Program-made: the position numbers and the translations under genes
Shown: positions 43,855 to 52,384 of the stretch, piece after piece
Layout: every line of letters starts with the position of its first letter
Numbering within the stretch: position 1 is the stretch's first letter
NCBI GenBank assembly: GCA_902603555.1
Contig: CACKVD010000005.1
Coordinates: forward strand, 1-64,000
Direction: 5' to 3'
DNA from: an uncultured Pelagibacteraceae bacterium
Lineage (GTDB): Bacteria > Pseudomonadota > Alphaproteobacteria > Pelagibacterales > Pelagibacteraceae
DNA: 64,000 nt
Notes under the pieces: model-generated
What the model was told of the DNA's origin: nothing
The model's database searches: none
Seen by the model: the letters and a program-made list of their open reading frames with translations, nothing else

Positions 43855-44313
43855 TTAATTTCTAACTATGTTTTTACTATTCATTTTTCCTAATTCAATA
43901 ACTTTTGGATTTTGTGCTGAATGAGGATGATCTCCTCCTGAATAGATTTTCAATTTAGTTAGTTGCTTTTTTCCCAAAACACCACCTGGTAACATTCTTT
44001 TAACTGCAAGCTTTAAAGCCTCACCAGGTTTTTTTTCTTGGAGTTTTTCAGGTGTAGTTTCTTTGATACCACCAGGGTGACCTGTGTGTTTATAATATTT
44101 TTTATTTTGAAATTTTTTTCCAGTAAACTTTATTTTTTCAATATTCTTAACTATAACAAAATCTCCATGATCCATATGTGGAGTATAAGTTGTTTTATTT
44201 TTGCCTCTTATTATTTTAGAGATTATAGTAGCCAGTCTGCCTACTACAGCATTATTTGCATCAATTTCGTACCACGATGAGGATAATTGATCTTTTTTAA
44301 TGAATTTTGTCAT
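43855..44313 (-). CDS. rplM: 50S ribosomal protein L13
   Basis: L13 is an early assembly protein of the large subunit. The 152 residues contain SSSWYEIDANNAVVGRLAT, YTPHMDHGDFVIVKN, YYKHTGHPGGIKE, VKRMLPGGVLGKKQ and the C-terminal YSGGDHPHSAQNPK, all standard. It is the first gene of the rplM-rpsI-argC-hom strand and is divergent from metY; a good -35/-10 pair lies immediately upstream. Confidence 0.97.
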   Translation of the reverse strand: MTKFIKKDQLSSSWYEIDANNAVVGRLATIISKIIRGKNKTTYTPHMDHGDFVIVKNIEKIKFTGKKFQNKKYYKHTGHPGGIKETTPEKLQEKKPGEALKLAVKRMLPGGVLGKKQLTKLKIYSGGDHPHSAQNPKVIELGKMNSKNIVRN

Positions 44314-44323
44314 TGTGCGAGGA

Positions 44324-44351
44324 TTAATACTATTAATAAATATAATGTCAA
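44324..44351 (-). promoter_or_regulatory. Probable rplM promoter
   Basis: On the minus strand a consensus TTGACA (44351-44346) is followed, after 16 bases, by TATTAA (44329-44324). The -10 ends only ten bases before the rplM ATG, so transcription would begin about three bases upstream of the start codon or at it. No Shine-Dalgarno sequence is seen in between. Confidence 0.45.
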
Positions 44352-44364
44352 ATTGATATTTCTA

Positions 44365-44392
44365 TTGTTTTAATTACTTAATTTGATATATT
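44365..44392 (+). promoter_or_regulatory. Probable metY promoter
   Basis: TTGTTT (44365-44370), 16-base spacer, TATATT (44387-44392). Transcription would begin near 44399, just at the 5' edge of the SAM-II aptamer, which makes the assignment consistent with the leader that follows. Confidence 0.4.
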
Positions 44393-44393
44393 T

Positions 44394-44440
44394 GTAATTG
44401 CCGATTTGATCCTATTGCGGGCTTACAGCTAAACAGGAAC
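44394..44440 (+). promoter_or_regulatory. SAM-II riboswitch aptamer
   Basis: The leader GATTTGATCCTATTGC (44403-44418) and ACAGCTAAACAGGA (44425-44438) match the conserved core of SAM-II (GAUUUAACCGUAUUGC ... GUAGCUAAAAAGG in the well-known example). P1 can form from GCC (44400-44402) with GGC (44420-44422), and the pseudoknot from TCCT (44410-44413) with AGGA (44435-44438). SAM-II senses S-adenosylmethionine and represses methionine genes. Placement upstream of metY supports it. Matching was by eye, not by a covariance model. Confidence 0.82.
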
Positions 44441-44457
44441 TTTCACACTAAATCGGT

Positions 44458-44512
44458 AGGCATTTGAACTATATTGTGCGCCTTACATTAAGTAGAAGCA
44501 CTAAAAAAGGAG
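44458..44512 (+). promoter_or_regulatory. SAM-V riboswitch aptamer overlapping the metY ribosome binding site
   Basis: P1 GTGC (44476-44479) pairs with GCAC (44498-44501); the pseudoknot CCTT (44481-44484) pairs with AAGG (44507-44510), which is part of the Shine-Dalgarno AAGGAG just upstream of the metY ATG. The core sequence (GCCTTACATTAAGTAGAAGC) agrees with SAM-V, a class described from Pelagibacter and marine metagenomes. Ligand binding would hide the ribosome binding site, so control is probably translational. It is second in a tandem with SAM-II. Confidence 0.82.
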
Positions 44513-44516
44513 TAAT

Positions 44517-45845
44517 ATGAGCAAGAAAAGAAACAATCCTGAAACCATAGCTATTCATGGTGGAGATTATAGAAGTGATCCAGCAACTAATGCTGTTGCT
44601 GTTCCAATTTATAGAACAACTTCTTATCAATTTAATAGTGTAGATCATGCGGCCAACCTTTTTGCATTAAAAGAGTTTGGCAATATCTATACAAGAATAA
44701 TGAACCCTACAAATGATGTGTTAGAAAAAAGAATTGCAGCTCTAGAGGGAGGCTTGGCTTGTTTAACTGTAGCATCTGGACAAACTGCATCATTATTTTC
44801 AGTATTAAATGTCGCTCAAGCTGGAGACAATATTGTAAGTTCAACAGATCTGTATGGTGGAACTGTATCTTTATTTACACACACATTGAGTAAACTTGGT
44901 ATTGAAATTAGATATGCTGATCCAAAAGATCCAAAAAATTTTGAAAAAAAAATTGATGATAAAACTAGAGCTTTTTATGGAGAAACATTACCCAACCCAT
45001 ATTTGAGAGTATTTCCAATTAAAGAAGTTTCAGATATTGGTCGTAAATACAATATACCTCTTATAATGGATAATACTGCAGCACCAGTTATATGTAAACC
45101 AATTGAACACGGTGCAGCCGTAGTAATTCATTCACTAACAAAATATATAGGAGGTCATGGTACTGCTATTGCTGGAAGTATTGTTGATAGTGGTAATTTT
45201 GATTGGACAGCAGATCCTAAAAGACAACCATTGTTTAATGAACCGGATGCTAGTTATAATGGTGCAGTTTGGGGTAAAGTTGTACCTGAACTTACAGGAG
45301 CAAATGTTCCTTTTGCTGTGAGAGCTAGAGTTTGTTTATTAAGAGACCTAGGTTCAGCATGCTCACCAGATAATGCGTTTGCTATTATTCAAGGTCTTGA
45401 AACTGTGGCTTTAAGAATGAGACAACATTGTGCCAATGCTGAATATGTTGTTGATTTTCTAAAAAAACATAAAGAAGTGACAAAAGTAATATATTCAACT
45501 GAACACGACAAACCTATTGCTGAAAGAGCAAAAAAATATCTAACCGGTGGAAATGGTCCTATGGTTGGTATTGAACTAAAAGGTGGTATTGAAGCTGGTA
45601 AAAGATTTATTGAATCCTTAAAAATGTTTTATCATGTAGCAAATATTGGTGATGCTAGAAGTTTAGCTATTCATCCAGCTAGCACTACTCATAGTCAATT
45701 AAACGAAAAAGAGTTGGCAGCTTCTGGTGTCACTCAAAGTTACGTTAGATTGTGTATCGGTTTAGAACATATTGATGATATAATAGATGATTTAGATCAG
45801 GCTCTAAATAAATCTTCAAAAGGGTCCTTAAAAGCAGTTAGTTGA
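44517..45845 (+). CDS. metY: O-acetylhomoserine sulfhydrylase (homocysteine synthase)
   Basis: A PLP enzyme that makes homocysteine from O-acetylhomoserine and sulfide. The 442 residues are the long MetY type rather than the about 390 of MetB/MetC. It starts NPETIAIHGGDYRSDPATNAVAVPIYRTTSYQF; GNIYTRIMNPTNDVLEKRIAALEGG and the PLP Lys in HSLTKYIGGHGTAIAG are diagnostic, as is HPASTTHSQL near the C-terminus. Expression is set by the SAM-II/SAM-V tandem leader and the AAGGAG site. Its end overlaps the convergent ctaA by eight bases. Confidence 0.95.
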   Translation: MSKKRNNPETIAIHGGDYRSDPATNAVAVPIYRTTSYQFNSVDHAANLFALKEFGNIYTRIMNPTNDVLEKRIAALEGGLACLTVASGQTASLFSVLNVAQAGDNIVSSTDLYGGTVSLFTHTLSKLGIEIRYADPKDPKNFEKKIDDKTRAFYGETLPNPYLRVFPIKEVSDIGRKYNIPLIMDNTAAPVICKPIEHGAAVVIHSLTKYIGGHGTAIAGSIVDSGNFDWTADPKRQPLFNEPDASYNGAVWGKVVPELTGANVPFAVRARVCLLRDLGSACSPDNAFAIIQGLETVALRMRQHCANAEYVVDFLKKHKEVTKVIYSTEHDKPIAERAKKYLTGGNGPMVGIELKGGIEAGKRFIESLKMFYHVANIGDARSLAIHPASTTHSQLNEKELAASGVTQSYVRLCIGLEHIDDIIDDLDQALNKSSKGSLKAVS

Positions 45846-46854
45846 CCTTTGTATTAATATAAAAAAAATAAATACATGAACTAACTAAAAAAATTGAACT
45901 TATTTGGTGCATCGATGCTACATAAATCTGTGCACCATATAATACTGTAAATATACCTAAAAAAATTTGTAAAATTATAAAAAATCCTAAAATATTTATT
46001 GATTTGTATAAATCATACATCTTATTTCTATAAATCTTATAAAAAATAAATAAATAAAAAATACCTATTACATAGGCCAAATTTCTATGTAAAAATTGAA
46101 CTAATGATGGATCACTTAAAGCTGATAGTTTAAATAAATTTATAAAATCGTTATCATTAGGAAAATATGAATGTCCCATTAATGGCCAAGAATTATAAAT
46201 TTTGCCTGCATCCATGCCAGATACAAAGGCACCTACAACTATTTGTGTAAAAACTAAACTTAAAAATAAAAAGGGAATTAGTGGGTTTATTCTGTTTAAA
46301 GTAGTACTATATTTTTGAATTTTTAAAAAATTCCAAAAAATTAATGATAAAATCAAAAAAGCGACAAATAAGTGTATTGAAAGTCTAAAATGACTTACAT
46401 CTACTCTATTAACTAATCCACTGCTAACCATATACCATCCTATAAAACCTTGAAAACAAATTAATAAAAAAATAAAATATAAATTTAGTAATTTAGATAT
46501 TTTTATTTTAAATGAAAAATATATTAATGGAATCAAAAATCCTAAACCTATTAATCTTCCAAGAAATCGGTGTACCCATTCCCACCAAAAAATTATCTTA
46601 AATTCTTGTATACTCATGTTATAATTCTGTAATTTAAATTCAGGTATCTCCTTATAAAGATTAAAATAAAATACCCAGTCACTATGATTTATTGGTGGAA
46701 AGAAACCTGAAAATAACTGCCATTCTGTAATGGATAAACCCGAATCTGTTAATCTTGTTAAACCACCAACAACAATCATAATCGATATTGCCCAGAACAT
46801 CGTAATTAACCAAATTGATAGTTGATTATTAATTTTTGGATTTAATGTATACAT
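45838..46854 (-). CDS. ctaA: Heme A synthase (CtaA/COX15)
   Basis: CtaA oxidises heme O to heme A for cytochrome c oxidase. About eight membrane segments; motifs VGGLTRLTDSGLSITEWQ, HRFLGRLIG, SHFRLSIHLFVAF, HRNLAYVIG and MHQISS supply the heme-ligand His residues. The track ORF starts at 46959 with 35 extra residues, but those overlap the divergent chorismate mutase gene and precede the family N-terminus; Met at 46854 (MYTLNPKINNQLS) gives the expected 338 residues, so I use it. Forty-three bases then separate it from the divergent start. Confidence 0.93.
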   Translation of the reverse strand: MYTLNPKINNQLSIWLITMFWAISIMIVVGGLTRLTDSGLSITEWQLFSGFFPPINHSDWVFYFNLYKEIPEFKLQNYNMSIQEFKIIFWWEWVHRFLGRLIGLGFLIPLIYFSFKIKISKLLNLYFIFLLICFQGFIGWYMVSSGLVNRVDVSHFRLSIHLFVAFLILSLIFWNFLKIQKYSTTLNRINPLIPFLFLSLVFTQIVVGAFVSGMDAGKIYNSWPLMGHSYFPNDNDFINLFKLSALSDPSLVQFLHRNLAYVIGIFYLFIFYKIYRNKMYDLYKSINILGFFIILQIFLGIFTVLYGAQIYVASMHQISSIFLVSSCIYFFYINTKVN

Positions 46855-46897
46855 AATAGAATAAATATAATAATTTTTTAAATATCCAAATATATAA

Positions 46898-47188
46898 ATG
46901 TCGCCACTTAAAAGAAAAAAACTTAGTATAATTAGATCTGAATTAGATAGATTAGACAATTCTCTTATAAAAATAATTAAAAAAAGAACAAATTTAGTTA
47001 AAAAAGTTTTAGCTCTTAAGGAAAAAAAAAGTCAAATTATAGATCAAAAAAGAATTAGATATATACTGAAAAATATTAAAAAAAAATCAATTAGAAATAA
47101 TATTGATACAAAAATAACCAATCGGATTTGGAAAAATATGATTTGGTCTTATATCGACTTCGAAAAAAGAAACTTTAAAAAAAAATAG
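46898..47188 (+). CDS. Chorismate mutase (AroQ type)
   Basis: A 96-residue all-helical chorismate mutase converting chorismate to prephenate for Phe/Tyr synthesis. Conserved positions are seen in IIRSELDRLDNSLIKII (first helix Arg/Asp), KKRTNLVKKVLALKEKK (Arg and Lys of the active site) and DQKRIRYILKNI. It is very Lys-rich and somewhat divergent. It is divergent from ctaA and convergent with rpmG, whose stop is directly adjacent. Confidence 0.85.
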   Translation: MSPLKRKKLSIIRSELDRLDNSLIKIIKKRTNLVKKVLALKEKKSQIIDQKRIRYILKNIKKKSIRNNIDTKITNRIWKNMIWSYIDFEKRNFKKK

Positions 47189-47380
47189 TTACTTACTATG
47201 AGGAGGAAGTTTTTTTTCAATAAAAACTTCATGTTTACGAGTAGCAGGATTATATTTTTTTGCTTTAAGTTTAACCTTTGCCTTTTCACCACCAGCAGGC
47301 TTTTTAACATAATAAAAAAAAGGACTATCGGGTTTATTTTCTGGAACTAATCTTACTTTTATATGTGTTTTTTTTGCCAT
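47189..47380 (-). CDS. rpmG: 50S ribosomal protein L33
   Basis: A 63-residue L33. It starts MAKKTHIKVRLVPENKPDSPFFYYVKKPAGG and has the family end KKYNPATRKHEVFIEKKL. No zinc-binding Cys, the usual state in alphaproteobacteria. The Pro/Asp-rich early part is a little longer than in enteric L33. It lies one base after the merR gene on the same strand and its stop abuts the convergent chorismate mutase stop. Confidence 0.93.
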   Translation of the reverse strand: MAKKTHIKVRLVPENKPDSPFFYYVKKPAGGEKAKVKLKAKKYNPATRKHEVFIEKKLPPHSK

Positions 47381-47381
47381 T

Positions 47382-47753
47382 TTATTTATTAAGTTTTAAA
47401 GTTTTTATAATTTTAGAAATTTTTTTTAACTTATTTCTTAAATTAGCTGCTTTTATAGAATTATTTGAAGTTTCGTCAAGTTTTAAAGGTTCATTTTTAT
47501 TTAAAATTTTTTTAGCACCATTTATTGTCATACCTTGCTCTTTTAATAGAAAATGGACTTTTTTTAATAGTTCAATATTTTTCACATCATAATATCTTCT
47601 TTTGCCAATTAATATTTTGGGTTTTATTTGTTTAAATTCTTTTTCCCAAAAACGAATTGTGTGTGGCGGAATTAATTGTCCCTTTTTAGATTTTGAACTT
47701 AATAATTTTGCAACTTCCCCTATTGTTTTATAAGCATTTGTTAACTTACTCAT
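47382..47753 (-). CDS. MerR-family transcriptional regulator
   Basis: A 123-residue DNA-binding protein with an N-terminal MerR winged helix: YKTIGEVAKLL, PPHTIRFWEKEFKQIKP, GKRRYYDVKNIELLKKVHFLLKEQGMTINGAKKIL. The remaining 40 residues are short and basic, with no effector domain or metal-binding Cys. A regulator of this type directly after ihfA is conserved in alphaproteobacteria; its targets are unknown. Start overlaps the ihfA stop by four bases. Confidence 0.9.
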   Translation of the reverse strand: MSKLTNAYKTIGEVAKLLSSKSKKGQLIPPHTIRFWEKEFKQIKPKILIGKRRYYDVKNIELLKKVHFLLKEQGMTINGAKKILNKNEPLKLDETSNNSIKAANLRNKLKKISKIIKTLKLNK

Positions 47754-48046
47754 TTCTTTAATAAATTAATTAATTCCTTAAAATCTTTAGAGGGCTTAAA
47801 TAAAACAACGTTTCTTTTTGAAATTGTTTTTTCTTCCTTTGTCTTTGGATTTCTACCAAGCCTAGATTTTTTAGATCTTATAGAAAAAGTACCAAAATTT
47901 GAAATTTTAATTTTTCCTTGGCTTTGTAAATTACTAATTATTAAAGTAAAAAATTCACTTAATAAACTTTCAGAAATTTGTTTAGAGAAGCCAATTTGCA
48001 TGTAAACTTGATTAACTAAATCTTTTTTAGTCAAATTTATTCTCAT
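47750..48046 (-). CDS. ihfA: Integration host factor alpha subunit (HU/IHF family)
   Basis: A 98-residue DNA-bending protein: RINLTKKDLVNQVYMQIGFSKQISESLL, KIKISNFGTFSIRSKKSRLGRNPKTKEE (DNA-binding arm with RxGRNPKT) and the C-terminal VLFKPSKDFKELI. IHF-alpha rather than HU is suggested by the arm sequence and the plsX-ihfA-merR context. It is three bases downstream of plsX; the fabH gene usually found between them is absent here. Confidence 0.88.
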   Translation of the reverse strand: MRINLTKKDLVNQVYMQIGFSKQISESLLSEFFTLIISNLQSQGKIKISNFGTFSIRSKKSRLGRNPKTKEEKTISKRNVVLFKPSKDFKELINLLKK

Positions 48047-48049
48047 AAA

Positions 48050-49051
48050 TCAAATATTATTCCTTATTTTTTTAATTAGATTACCTTTTACTATTTTATA
48101 ACAGACATCTACTGAATTAGAAAAACCTATATAATCAGTTCCACCATGACTTTTTACAACGGGTGTATCTAGACCAATGAAAATTGCTCCATTATATAAT
48201 CTTGGGTCTAATCGATCTTTAAATTTTTTTAAGTTTGAAATGTTTAATAGAGAGGATATTTTTCCCATAATAGATCCGCTTAAAGCTTTCTTAAGTTCAT
48301 CTGTAATAAAATTAGCTGTACCTTCGGCTGTTTTTAAAGCTACATTTCCAGTAAAACCATCAGATACAATTACATTTACTTCACCGTTCATAAGTTGATT
48401 TCCTTCAATATAACCAGAAAAAATAAAATTATCGTTTTGTTTTTCATTAAGCGTTTGGAATGTTTCTTTTATAATTTCATTTCCTTTAAGTTCTTCAGAG
48501 CCAATATTAAGTAACGCGACATTGGGATGTTCTGTGGGGTATAAAGATTTATATAAAGATGAACCCATTATAGAAAAATCCACTAAATTTTTTGAACTAC
48601 ACTCAATGTTTGCTCCAAGATCTAATACAACACTCATTCCTTTTTTGTTTGGCCATAAAGCTGACAGAGCAGGTTTGTCAATACTTTCAATCATTTTCAG
48701 ATTTAATTTAGCAATAACTAATAATGCTCCAGTATTTCCAGCAGATATCACAATGTCTGATTCTTTTTTTTTTACACTTTCAATCGCTAACCACATACTA
48801 GTATCTTTGCCTCTTTTAGCAGCTTCAAGCGGGCTATCAGTGCTTTTAACAGTATTTAATGTATTGAATGTCTCATAGAATTTTTTATCTATTTTTTTAT
48901 CTATGTATTTATTAATCTTAGTTTCATCACCAAATATTTTAAAAAAACATTTTTGATTAGATTTATGATGGTGAACAATTCCATCGATAATCTTTTTTGG
49001 AGACCCATCTCCCCCCATTGCATCAACTGCAATTTTAATTAAATCTTTCAT
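48050..49051 (-). CDS. plsX: Phosphate acyltransferase PlsX
   Basis: PlsX makes acyl-phosphate from acyl-ACP for phospholipid synthesis. The 333 residues include IAVDAMGGDGSPKKIIDGI, SAGNTGALLVIAKL, ALSALWPN, VLDLGANIECS, LNIGSEELKGNE, VSDGFTGNVALKTAEG and the C-terminal GAIFIGLDTPVVKSHG. It is 18 bases downstream of rpmF, the standard rpmF-plsX pair. No fabH follows. Confidence 0.95.
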   Translation of the reverse strand: MKDLIKIAVDAMGGDGSPKKIIDGIVHHHKSNQKCFFKIFGDETKINKYIDKKIDKKFYETFNTLNTVKSTDSPLEAAKRGKDTSMWLAIESVKKKESDIVISAGNTGALLVIAKLNLKMIESIDKPALSALWPNKKGMSVVLDLGANIECSSKNLVDFSIMGSSLYKSLYPTEHPNVALLNIGSEELKGNEIIKETFQTLNEKQNDNFIFSGYIEGNQLMNGEVNVIVSDGFTGNVALKTAEGTANFITDELKKALSGSIMGKISSLLNISNLKKFKDRLDPRLYNGAIFIGLDTPVVKSHGGTDYIGFSNSVDVCYKIVKGNLIKKIRNNI

Positions 49052-49069
49052 TTTGTAATTTTAAAGTAT

Positions 49070-49252
49070 TTATTCCTTAGGGTCTAGGACTTGACGACCT
49101 TTATACATTCCGGTTTTCAAATCAAGATGATGTGATAATCTATATTCTCCTGATTTTTTATCTTCAACGACATTTTTTGAGGAAAATTTCATGTTTTGAG
49201 ACCTTCTCATTCCTGTTCTTGAAGGTGTTTGTTTACGTTTTGGTACAGCCAT
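49070..49252 (-). CDS. rpmF: 50S ribosomal protein L32
   Basis: The 60-residue protein [21 protein letters not shown]... with [18 protein letters not shown] is a typical zinc-free alphaproteobacterial L32. It sits two bases after the bc1 chaperone gene and before plsX. Confidence 0.95.
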   Translation of the reverse strand: MAVPKRKQTPSRTGMRRSQNMKFSSKNVVEDKKSGEYRLSHHLDLKTGMYKGRQVLDPKE

Positions 49253-49254
49253 AA

Positions 49255-49722
49255 TTATTGGTTACTTACACTTTTTAAATAAGAATTCAAAGTTTTTTTT
49301 GATAAAAAATCATCAAATTCATTAAAATAATTGGTTAATTCAGCAATATTTCCAAAATTTATTAAGAATTTAGAAATCTTTTTTTCTTTTTCCTTAAAAT
49401 CATCACTTGACCAAAAATGAATATCGGAGACTATTGAGTGAAATAAATTGATATAATCTTTCATTTTTTTATTTATTGATTGATCACCATAGCCAATTTC
49501 ACGTATACTAAGTTCAATTTGTCTAAAATTAAAGTCATACAATTCTTGTAAAGTTTTTTTATTTTCTTTATCTTTCAGGTTTTTTAATAGAAAAGCAAAA
49601 TGAAATAAAAATAAAGTAAGTCTGTCTGAAAAGGTATCTTGTTCATTTAAATTAGCGTATAACTTTTTATTAGTAGTTAAATTAACTAAATTGTTGTAAA
49701 TTTTTAAATAAGATTTGTTCAT
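49255..49722 (-). CDS. Ubiquinol-cytochrome c chaperone (CBP3/UQCC1 family)
   Basis: A 155-residue member of the ubiquinol-cytochrome c chaperone family, which helps assemble cytochrome b of the bc1 complex. Family features are the N-terminal helix, [41 protein letters not shown] and [16 protein letters not shown]. The ATG (49722-49720) fits the family N-terminus and overlaps the start codon of the divergent bamE by two bases. It is followed by rpmF and plsX. Confidence 0.86.
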   Translation of the reverse strand: MNKSYLKIYNNLVNLTTNKKLYANLNEQDTFSDRLTLFLFHFAFLLKNLKDKENKKTLQELYDFNFRQIELSIREIGYGDQSINKKMKDYINLFHSIVSDIHFWSSDDFKEKEKKISKFLINFGNIAELTNYFNEFDDFLSKKTLNSYLKSVSNQ

Positions 49723-50185
49723 GAAATATATAATTTACATAATAATATCTTTTTTTTTAATAACAAGTTGCTCAATGAATAAGGTTATTAAAAAACATGG
49801 AGTAAGAAATCTTGAAAAAAAACAAGAAAAACTTATTATTTTGGAGTCTAATAAAAATGATATTAGAAAAATATTAGGACCTCCTTCAAGTGAAAGTGTT
49901 TTTGATAATGATTTGTGGATATTTATTGAAAGAGAAATCGTTAATGACAAGCTCTTAAAACTTGGTAAAGAAAAGTTAATTACGAATAATGTTCTTTTTT
50001 TAGAAATAGACTCAAAAGGACTGCTAATAAGTAAAAAATTTTATGACATCAACGAAATGAATGAAGCAAAGTTAAGTGAATTAAGTACAGAGTCAAAATA
50101 TACAAAAAAATCTTTTATTTATGACTTTTTATCAAGTATGAGACAAAAAATTAATGATCCACTTGGAAAAAGAAAAAAGCCATAA
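49721..50185 (+). CDS. bamE: Outer membrane assembly lipoprotein BamE (SmpA/OmlA)
   Basis: BamE is a small lipoprotein of the BAM complex that inserts outer-membrane barrels. From the ATG at 49721 the protein has 154 residues; the track uses a TTG six bases earlier, which I consider less likely. A signal peptide ends in the lipobox LITSC. The SmpA/OmlA core is in KQEKLIILESNKNDIRKILGPPSSESVFDNDLWIFIERE. An extended C-terminal region (100-154) is Lys/Ser-rich. bamE divergent from the bc1 chaperone gene is a recurrent alphaproteobacterial arrangement; here the two start codons overlap. Confidence 0.88.
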   Translation: MKYIIYIIISFFLITSCSMNKVIKKHGVRNLEKKQEKLIILESNKNDIRKILGPPSSESVFDNDLWIFIEREIVNDKLLKLGKEKLITNNVLFLEIDSKGLLISKKFYDINEMNEAKLSELSTESKYTKKSFIYDFLSSMRQKINDPLGKRKKP

Positions 50186-50196
50186 AAATGAATAAT

Positions 50197-52302
50197 TTAT
50201 CCAGCTATTACAGCAAGCAATAATAAAGCTACAATGTTTGTAATTTTAATCATTGGGTTTACCGCTGGGCCAGCTGTGTCTTTGTACGGGTCTCCAACTG
50301 TGTCCCCAGTTACAGCAGCCTTATGAGCCTCAGATCCTTTTCCACCATGATTTCCATCTTCAATAAATTTTTTTGCATTATCCCAAGCACCACCACCAGC
50401 GGTCATAGAAACAGCAACAAATAAACCAGTAATAATTACACCTAAAAGCATAGCACCTACTGATGCAAGAGCTGCAACTTGACCACCGATTGTGAATATA
50501 ATGAAATATAAAACAATTGGAGATAACACCGGTAATAGTGATGGAATTATCATCTCTTTAATTGCTGCCACTGTTAATAAGTCAACTAACTTTGCATAGT
50601 CAGGTTTTTGTTTTCTTTTCATTATTCCAGGAAACTTTTTAAATTGTCTTCTTACTTCAACAACTACAGCTCCTCCTGCTCTACCAACAGCTTGCATACC
50701 CATCGAACCAAATAAGTAAGGGAGCATTCCACCAATTAATAAACCAACTACAACGTATGGATTCGACAAATCAAATGTAACAACAATACCTTCTAGTTTA
50801 GATCCAGCTTCCTTTGAAAAATGTTTAATATCCTCAGTATAAGCAGCAAACAAAACTAAAGCACCTAATCCAGCCGAGCCAATAGCATAACCTTTTGTAA
50901 CAGCTTTAGTTGTGTTACCAACAGCATCTAATGCATCAGTAGTTTTTCTAACATTATTTGGTAGTTTTGACATTTCTGCTATTCCTCCAGCATTGTCTGT
51001 TACTGGTCCATAAGCATCTAATGCTACTACCATTCCTGCTAGTGCTAGCATCGTAGTAACAGCGATTGCTATTCCAAAAAGACCAGCAATATGATTTGTA
51101 AATAGAATTCCAGCAACAATTATTAAAGCTGGTATTGCGGTTGCTTCAAGCGAAATCGCTAAACCTTGAATTACATTTGTTCCATGCCCTGTAGTTGATG
51201 AACTAGCAACACTTCTTACCGGTCTATAATTTGTACCAGTATAATATTCTGTTACCCATATTAATAAACCTGTGATAATTAATCCAATAACACCACAATA
51301 ATACAAACTCAAACCTGAAAAAGATTTATCATTTAAATTATATGTATTTTCTAAACCTAAAACATAATCAGTAACTGGATATAATATTGCTAGAGAAGCT
51401 ACAGCAGAAACTACAAAACCCTTATATAATGCATTCATTACATTTTTACTTTTACCAAGTTTTACAAAAAATGTTCCTAATATAGAGGTCAATATACAAG
51501 CACCGCCAATTGTTAATGGATATATCATCATAGACATATCTCCTGGAAAAAATATTGAAGATAAAACCATTGTCGCTACAATAGTAACTGCATAAGTTTC
51601 AAACAAATCAGCAGCCATACCTGCACAATCTCCAACATTATCACCTACGTTATCAGCAATAACAGCTGGATTTCTTGGATCATCTTCTGGTATTCCTGCT
51701 TCAACTTTACCAACCAAATCTGCTCCAACATCAGCTCCTTTAGTAAATATTCCACCACCTAATCTTGCAAAAATTGAAATTAAAGAAGCACCGAATCCTA
51801 ATGCAACTAATGCATTAACAATTTCTCTTTCATCGACATTATATTTTAATAATAAATAATAATAAACTGCTATTGATAATAAAGCTAAACCAGCAACCAA
51901 CATTCCTGTTACGGCACCTGATTTAAAAGCAACAGAAAGCCCACTTGCCAAACCTTTTCTAGAAGCTTCAGCAGTTCTAACGTTTGCTTCAACAGAAACT
52001 AACATTCCAACATATCCTGCTATACCAGATAAAGTTGCACCGATAAGATATCCTAAACCAACTAAAGGGCTAAATGCAGTACTTACAATTATTAAAACAA
52101 CAACACCAACAATTGCGATTGTTTTATACTGTCTTGCTAAGTAAGCTTTAGCTCCAATTTGTATCGCAGATGCAATTTCCTGCATTTTAGAATTTCCTGC
52201 GCTTGAATTTAAAATATTCTTCCCAGTAAAATATCCATAAACAATTGATAAAAAACCGGCAGCAATAGTATAAAGTAGTATAGTTTCAACAGTTGAGTTC
52301 AT
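50197..52302 (-). CDS. hppA: Membrane pyrophosphatase, K+-independent H+-pumping type
   Basis: HppA couples pyrophosphate hydrolysis to proton pumping across the inner membrane. The 701 residues have about 16 membrane segments. Substrate motifs are [38 protein letters not shown] (quoted in part) and the C-terminal [18 protein letters not shown]. The motif [15 protein letters not shown] has Lys after GNTT; K+-independent enzymes have Lys there and K+-dependent ones Ala, so the former is predicted. It faces bamE convergently (11 bases) and has an 82-base upstream region before thiL. Confidence 0.96.
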   Translation of the reverse strand: MNSTVETILLYTIAAGFLSIVYGYFTGKNILNSSAGNSKMQEIASAIQIGAKAYLARQYKTIAIVGVVVLIIVSTAFSPLVGLGYLIGATLSGIAGYVGMLVSVEANVRTAEASRKGLASGLSVAFKSGAVTGMLVAGLALLSIAVYYYLLLKYNVDEREIVNALVALGFGASLISIFARLGGGIFTKGADVGADLVGKVEAGIPEDDPRNPAVIADNVGDNVGDCAGMAADLFETYAVTIVATMVLSSIFFPGDMSMMIYPLTIGGACILTSILGTFFVKLGKSKNVMNALYKGFVVSAVASLAILYPVTDYVLGLENTYNLNDKSFSGLSLYYCGVIGLIITGLLIWVTEYYTGTNYRPVRSVASSSTTGHGTNVIQGLAISLEATAIPALIIVAGILFTNHIAGLFGIAIAVTTMLALAGMVVALDAYGPVTDNAGGIAEMSKLPNNVRKTTDALDAVGNTTKAVTKGYAIGSAGLGALVLFAAYTEDIKHFSKEAGSKLEGIVVTFDLSNPYVVVGLLIGGMLPYLFGSMGMQAVGRAGGAVVVEVRRQFKKFPGIMKRKQKPDYAKLVDLLTVAAIKEMIIPSLLPVLSPIVLYFIIFTIGGQVAALASVGAMLLGVIITGLFVAVSMTAGGGAWDNAKKFIEDGNHGGKGSEAHKAAVTGDTVGDPYKDTAGPAVNPMIKITNIVALLLLAVIAG

Positions 52303-52384
52303 ATTGACCTTAATTAAGTTGTTGGTTGTTAGTTATTAAAATGCGGACAATACAAAAAAAGATATAAAACGCAATAACTAACTT

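Noticed and set aside
46855-46959. N-terminal extension of the ctaA ORF (35 residues)
   Set aside because: It overlaps the start of the divergent chorismate mutase gene, and the family N-terminus matches the internal Met at 46854.
49715-49720. TTG start for bamE given by the ORF track
   Set aside because: The ATG six bases downstream gives a normal signal peptide and is the better start codon; TTG cannot be excluded.
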